Notes under the pieces: model-generated
Databases searched by the model: none
What the model saw: only the letters and a program-made list of their open reading frames with translations
What the model was told of the DNA's origin: nothing
Origin: JBBKWQ01 sp037969115
GTDB lineage: Bacteria; Actinomycetota; Acidimicrobiia; Acidimicrobiales; Ilumatobacteraceae
DNA length: 5,351 bases
NCBI GenBank assembly: GCA_037969115.1
Contig: JBBKWQ010000197.1
Location: 1 to 5,351 of the forward strand
Direction: 5' to 3'
Shown: piece by piece, positions 4,680 through 5,351 of the stretch
Numbering within the stretch: position 1 is the first letter of the stretch
How the letters are laid out: every line of letters starts with the position of its first letter
Position numbers and translations under genes: made by a program

Positions 4680-5351
4680 CTACGCCGTCGAGCCTGAGCG
4701 CTGCTCGTTCGCCTTGCGGCGCTCTGTTGCGGTCTCTCGGAGTTGATCCGCGATCTCGGGAAATTGCGTTGTCAGCGAGGAGAATTCGGCAACCGACATC
4801 ACCGAGATCCAGAGATCAGAGTCAGCAGTGACGGTGGCGGACCTCGTCGAGTCGTCGGTTCCGACACACGCGAAAAGCGCCATGGCACCGAAGTGGTCGC
4901 CCGCGCTCAGCGTCGCCACCTGTTCGCCATCAATGGTCACGGTCGCGGTTCCATCGAGCAGCACTCCGAACTCGCGGCCAGTCTGTCCCTCCTGCGTGAG
5001 TTCTTGGCCGGCGCTCACCGAGATCGAGGTACCGAGCCCGTCGAGCAACCGCTTCTGTTTGGCCGAGCAATCTTGGAACACGGTTGCCGAGGTGATGCTG
5101 TGGCGAATCGCCTTGTCCGAGGCTGCCGCCCCGTCGCCGTCGGTCGTGTGAGCGATGAGCACATCGCACGGCGCATGGTGGGTCACGGCAGCAGCGACCG
5201 AGCCGAGCACCCGTTTGGCGCCCTGGGCCCGTCGATTCCCCACGACGATCACGCTGGCGTCGATACGTGTGGCTTCCTCGCAGAGCGACTTCGCTGGGTC
5301 ATTGCCACCGACGGCGATCGTGGTGTCCGGGACGCCCAGTTCCAGCTTCAG
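4680..5351 (-). CDS. Universal stress protein domain fused to a cyclic-nucleotide-binding-like domain (5' end outside window)
   Basis: The frame is open to the right edge, so only the last 223 residues are visible. Visible residues 1-69 are the C-terminal half of a UspA domain: a strand-helix unit with GGNDPAKSLCEEATRIDASVIVVGNRR, then RVLGSVAAAVTHHAPCDVLIAHT (47-69), which is the nucleotide-binding loop and closing strand of the ATP-binding type, though the second glycine of the usual G-x-x-G is Arg41. After a short linker, residues 91-205 form a cyclic-nucleotide-binding fold: VFQDCSAKQKRLLDGLG, the barrel strand with GQELTQEGQTGREFGVLLDGTATV (115-138), then the phosphate-binding-cassette region GDHFGAMALF to TRSATV (151-174). 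The cassette Arg170 is present, but the usual Glu is Ala156 and the loop between is about four residues longer than in E. coli CRP. There is no helix-turn-helix, so it is not a DNA-binding CRP. It ends 111 nt upstream of the osmC-like start on the same strand. Role: likely a stress sensor or regulator protein; ligand unproven. Confidence 0.88.
   Translation of the reverse strand: MKLELGVPDTTIAVGGNDPAKSLCEEATRIDASVIVVGNRRAQGAKRVLGSVAAAVTHHAPCDVLIAHTTDGDGAAASDKAIRHSITSATVFQDCSAKQKRLLDGLGTSISVSAGQELTQEGQTGREFGVLLDGTATVTIDGEQVATLSAGDHFGAMALFACVGTDDSTRSATVTADSDLWISVMSVAEFSSLTTQFPEIADQLRETATERRKANEQRSGSTA

Overview
This is a GC-rich bacterial window, most likely from an actinobacterium. The evidence is a SARP/BTAD regulator, TANNNT-type -10 elements, an apparently leaderless gene and a 'VGN..' type universal stress protein domain. 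A marine or soil acidimicrobiial lineage is my guess from overall flavour only. Five protein genes are supported, one of them cut by the right edge. I see no RNA genes, mobile elements or CRISPR.

Left block (22-1859, minus strand): a two-gene operon. A TetR-family regulator (1146-1748) is followed after 2 nt by an FAD-dependent D-amino-acid dehydrogenase/oxidase-like enzyme (22-1143). The regulator has a well-formed promoter (TTGAAC, 17 nt, TACCCT) whose -10 ends 7 nt before the ATG, so its mRNA is probably leaderless. A 12-bp palindrome covers the -35, and a second inverted repeat with the same TTGAAC half-site lies about 70 bp upstream, as expected for autoregulation.

Middle (1749-2235): 487 bp without a convincing gene. 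It separates the TetR operon from a rightward gene and contains several inverted repeats, including a perfect 12-bp-arm hairpin with no T-tract at 2053-2078. Its right end holds the promoter of the next gene.

Right block (2236-5351): a SARP-like transcription activator (2236-4038, plus) converges on an OsmC/Ohr-like protein (4053-4568, minus). Upstream of the latter, on the same strand, lies the 3' part of a fusion of a universal stress protein domain with a cyclic-nucleotide-binding-like domain (4680-5351, minus).

The most interesting observation is that the SARP-like gene and the osmC-like gene, on opposite strands and about 2.4 kb apart, each have the same pair of TCACACG heptamers in direct orientation with an exact 12-bp period. 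Both pairs have the same orientation relative to their gene, and a plausible -10 hexamer lies 9 nt downstream in both cases. SARP proteins bind tandem direct repeats next to promoters, so I infer that this regulator controls itself and the OsmC-like protein. With the neighbouring stress-sensing fusion, the right block looks like a small stress or redox response module.
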